From NCBI RefSeq assembly GCF_029051645.1, contig NZ_JAACFS010000019.1, forward strand, positions 1-64,000: a stretch of 64,000 bases of DNA, read 5' to 3'. Under the pieces are notes generated by a model that was given only the letters and a program-made list of their open reading frames with translations, did not search any database and was not told the origin of the DNA. Position numbers and translations under genes: made by a program. The DNA comes from Bradyrhizobium sp. CSA112 (GTDB lineage: Bacteria > Pseudomonadota > Alphaproteobacteria > Rhizobiales > Xanthobacteraceae). Below, piece after piece: positions 62,374 to 64,000 of the stretch (position 1 is the first letter of the stretch; the number at the start of each line of letters is the position of its first letter).

Positions 62374-63750
62374 ATGTCGATGCAGAGTGTGGCTTCCCCT
62401 GCCATGACGTTGACGCCGCCGAACCCTAAGGCGTTGCGGCACATTCCCGGTAGCGAGGGCTGGCCGTTCATCGGCAACACGCTGGCGGTGCTGGCCGACC
62501 CCAAAGGGCAGATTGAGAAGTCGGCCGCCAAATACGGTCTGATCTATCGCACCCGTTTATTCGGCGAGACCAGCGTGACGATGCTCGGGCCCGAGGCCAA
62601 CGAGCTCGTGCTGTTCGACCAGGCGCGCCTGTTCTCCTCCACCCATGGGTGGGGACGGATCCTCGGCCAGTTGTTTCCGCGCGGGCTGATGCTGCTGGAT
62701 TTTGAAGAGCACCGCCTGCACCGCCGCGCGCTGTCGGTCGCGTTCAAGTCGGGGCCGATGAAGTCCTACCTCGTCGACCTCGACCGCGGCATTGCCGCGC
62801 GGGTCAAGCAGTGGAAGGCGCGGCCGGGCGAGATGCTGGTGTATCCGGCGATGAAGCAGCTCACGCTCGATCTGGCGGCGACGTCGTTCCTCGGCGCCGA
62901 TATCGGGCCTGAGGTCGACGAGATCACCCGCGCCTTCATCGACATGGTGGCCGCAGCCGTGGCGCCGATCCGGCGGCCGCTGCCGTTCACGCAGATGGGC
63001 CGCGGCGTCGCAGGCCGCAAGCGGATCGTTGCCTACTTCGCCGAGCAGATTCCGATCCGCCGCGCGCGGGGCGGCGGCGATGACCTATTCTCGCAACTGT
63101 GCCAGGCGACGCACGAGGACGGCGCGCTGCTGTCGACCCAGGACATCATCGACCACATGAGTTTTCTGATGATGGCGGCGCATGACACGCTGACATCGTC
63201 GCTGACCTCCTTTGTCGGCGAGCTTGCCGCCCACCCCGAATGGCAGCAGCAATTGCGCGAGGAAGTCAAAGGCCTCGGCATCGAAGCCAACGATCCCTCC
63301 AGCATCGACAATCTCGAGAAGATGCCGCTGTCGGAAATGGCGTTCAAGGAAGCGCTGCGAATGAAGCCGCCGGTGCCGTCGATGCCGCGCCGCGCGGTGC
63401 GCGACTTTTCGTTCAGGGGGTACGACGTTCCCGCCGGCACGCTGGTCGGCGTCAACCCGCTGTTCACGCACCATATGCCGGATATCTGGCACGAACCGGA
63501 TAAGTTCGATCCGATGCGTTTTTCTGATCAAGCGCAGCGCACCCGCCACCGCTTCGCCTGGGTGCCGTACGGCGGCGGCGCGCATATGTGCCTCGGCCTG
63601 CACTTCGCCTATATGCAGGCGAAATGTTTTGCGCGGCACTTCCTGCAGAATCTGGAGGTTTCCCTGGAGCCCGGCTACAAGGCGGACTGGCAGATGTGGC
63701 CGATCCCGAAGCCGCGCGACGGGCTGCGGGTGGTGGTGAAGGCGCTCTAA
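62374..63750 (+). CDS. Cytochrome P450
   Basis: 458 residues from the ATG at 62,374, which has GGAG at 8 nt; the frame is open 15 codons further up without a site. The haem-binding loop is WVPYGGGAHMCLGLHFA with C406; the usual Phe of the FxxG motif is Tyr here. The I-helix oxygen motif is MMAAHDTLTS (A-H-D-T in place of A-G-x-D-T), and the ExxR pair lies in FKEALRMKPP. LRHIPGSEGWPFIGNTL gives a CYP26/CYP120-like start with no membrane anchor, so it is a soluble bacterial P450. It needs ferredoxin and reductase from elsewhere. A monooxygenase gene precedes it. The substrate is unknown; lipids, terpenes or retinoid-like compounds are typical for CYP120 relatives. Confidence 0.92.
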   Translation: MSMQSVASPAMTLTPPNPKALRHIPGSEGWPFIGNTLAVLADPKGQIEKSAAKYGLIYRTRLFGETSVTMLGPEANELVLFDQARLFSSTHGWGRILGQLFPRGLMLLDFEEHRLHRRALSVAFKSGPMKSYLVDLDRGIAARVKQWKARPGEMLVYPAMKQLTLDLAATSFLGADIGPEVDEITRAFIDMVAAAVAPIRRPLPFTQMGRGVAGRKRIVAYFAEQIPIRRARGGGDDLFSQLCQATHEDGALLSTQDIIDHMSFLMMAAHDTLTSSLTSFVGELAAHPEWQQQLREEVKGLGIEANDPSSIDNLEKMPLSEMAFKEALRMKPPVPSMPRRAVRDFSFRGYDVPAGTLVGVNPLFTHHMPDIWHEPDKFDPMRFSDQAQRTRHRFAWVPYGGGAHMCLGLHFAYMQAKCFARHFLQNLEVSLEPGYKADWQMWPIPKPRDGLRVVVKAL

Positions 63751-63751
63751 C

Positions 63752-63837
63752 CGTCATTGCCGGGCTTGACCCGGCAATCCATCGCCCTTCGCTTGATTCT
63801 TTCGATGGATGCGCGGGTCAAGCCCGCGCATGACGAG
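63752..63837. repeat. Palindromic intergenic repeat, family D copy 2
   Basis: CGTCATTGCCGGGCTTGACC with CGGCAATCCATCG at the left and CGATGGATGCGCGGGTCAAG with CCCGCGCATGACGAG at the right. It lies between the convergent P450 and cupin genes. It matches copy 1 at 52,824 closely. Confidence 0.86.
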
Positions 63838-63854
63838 TTGGGGCTGCCACGACC

Positions 63855-64000
63855 CTAATCCACGAACGTCGTCAACTGCGCGCCCTCATCGGCCACGAAC
63901 ACCGCGATCAATTCCGCCGGCTCGGTATTGCTGGCATTGGCCGAAACCAGATGCACGGCGCCCGGCGGCTCGAAGAACGACTGGCCGACGCCAAACGTTT
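63855..64000 (-). CDS. Cupin-domain protein, C-terminal end only
   Basis: The reverse strand encodes the last 48 residues of a protein whose start lies beyond the window. The segment GVGQSFFEPPGAVHLVSANA followed by PAELIAVFVADEGAQLTTFVD is the second half of a cupin barrel, with a metal-site His in GAVHLVS. Small single-domain cupins of this type are common and of mixed or unknown function. It is convergent with the P450 gene. Confidence 0.75.
   Translation of the reverse strand, partial: TFGVGQSFFEPPGAVHLVSANASNTEPAELIAVFVADEGAQLTTFVD

Overview
The window looks like chromosomal DNA of a Bradyrhizobium-type alphaproteobacterium. The evidence is high GC with strong GC3 bias, typical rhizobial families (RegS/RegR redox regulators, GlnD, MmcB, Zur, PhaZ, several Liv-type ABC systems), and dense palindromic intergenic repeats of the kind found throughout Bradyrhizobium genomes. 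No rRNA, tRNA, CRISPR array, insertion sequence or phage gene was found. The species assignment is inference; the gene families are read from the sequence.

Layout. Positions 1-15.6 kb hold mixed housekeeping and accessory genes: a secreted caspase-like protein cut by the window edge, a GFA-domain protein, an NTF2-like protein, a CPA1 Na+/H+ antiporter, a Rieske oxygenase next to a TauD-type dioxygenase, ispG, a rhodanese, zur followed by a drug/metabolite transporter, marR-emrA-emrB, and an arsR/SRPBCC pair followed by an EamA transporter.

Positions 15.8-31.5 kb are the most coherent block: fourteen genes, all on the minus strand. In transcription order they are pcaF, pcaH, pcaG, a LysR regulator, aroE, a Liv-type binding protein, livH, livM, livG, livF, a fused 3-dehydroshikimate dehydratase (quiC type), a tannase/feruloyl esterase, an FAD dehydrogenase and a TIM-barrel isomerase. 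Many neighbours overlap by 4 nt. Read together, they suggest that ester-linked plant phenolics are hydrolysed, that the quinate/shikimate part is imported and oxidised by the AroE-like enzyme, that QuiC makes protocatechuate, and that PcaHG opens its ring. PcaF serves the last step of the beta-ketoadipate route. The remaining pca genes are not in the window.

Positions 31.7-47.3 kb hold mutS (with a perfect palindromic repeat inside its reading frame), a multi-pass membrane protein, an OsmC protein, glnD, an alkylguanine methyltransferase, a DUF1304 protein, two tandem paralogous ABC binding proteins with no transporter, a DUF1330 protein, a class A penicillin-binding protein and a YgjP-type metalloprotease.

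Positions 47.5-64 kb hold phaZ, an ABC-2 exporter pair, the regS-regR two-component system, a SulP transporter, mmcB, a decayed von Willebrand A pseudogene, an RMD1/YagE protein, a metallo-hydrolase, a PHB-depolymerase-family esterase, a frameshifted MFS transporter, a luciferase-like monooxygenase, a cytochrome P450 and the end of a cupin gene. At least sixteen palindromic repeats in about eight families occupy the gaps between genes, mostly at convergent or operon-end positions.
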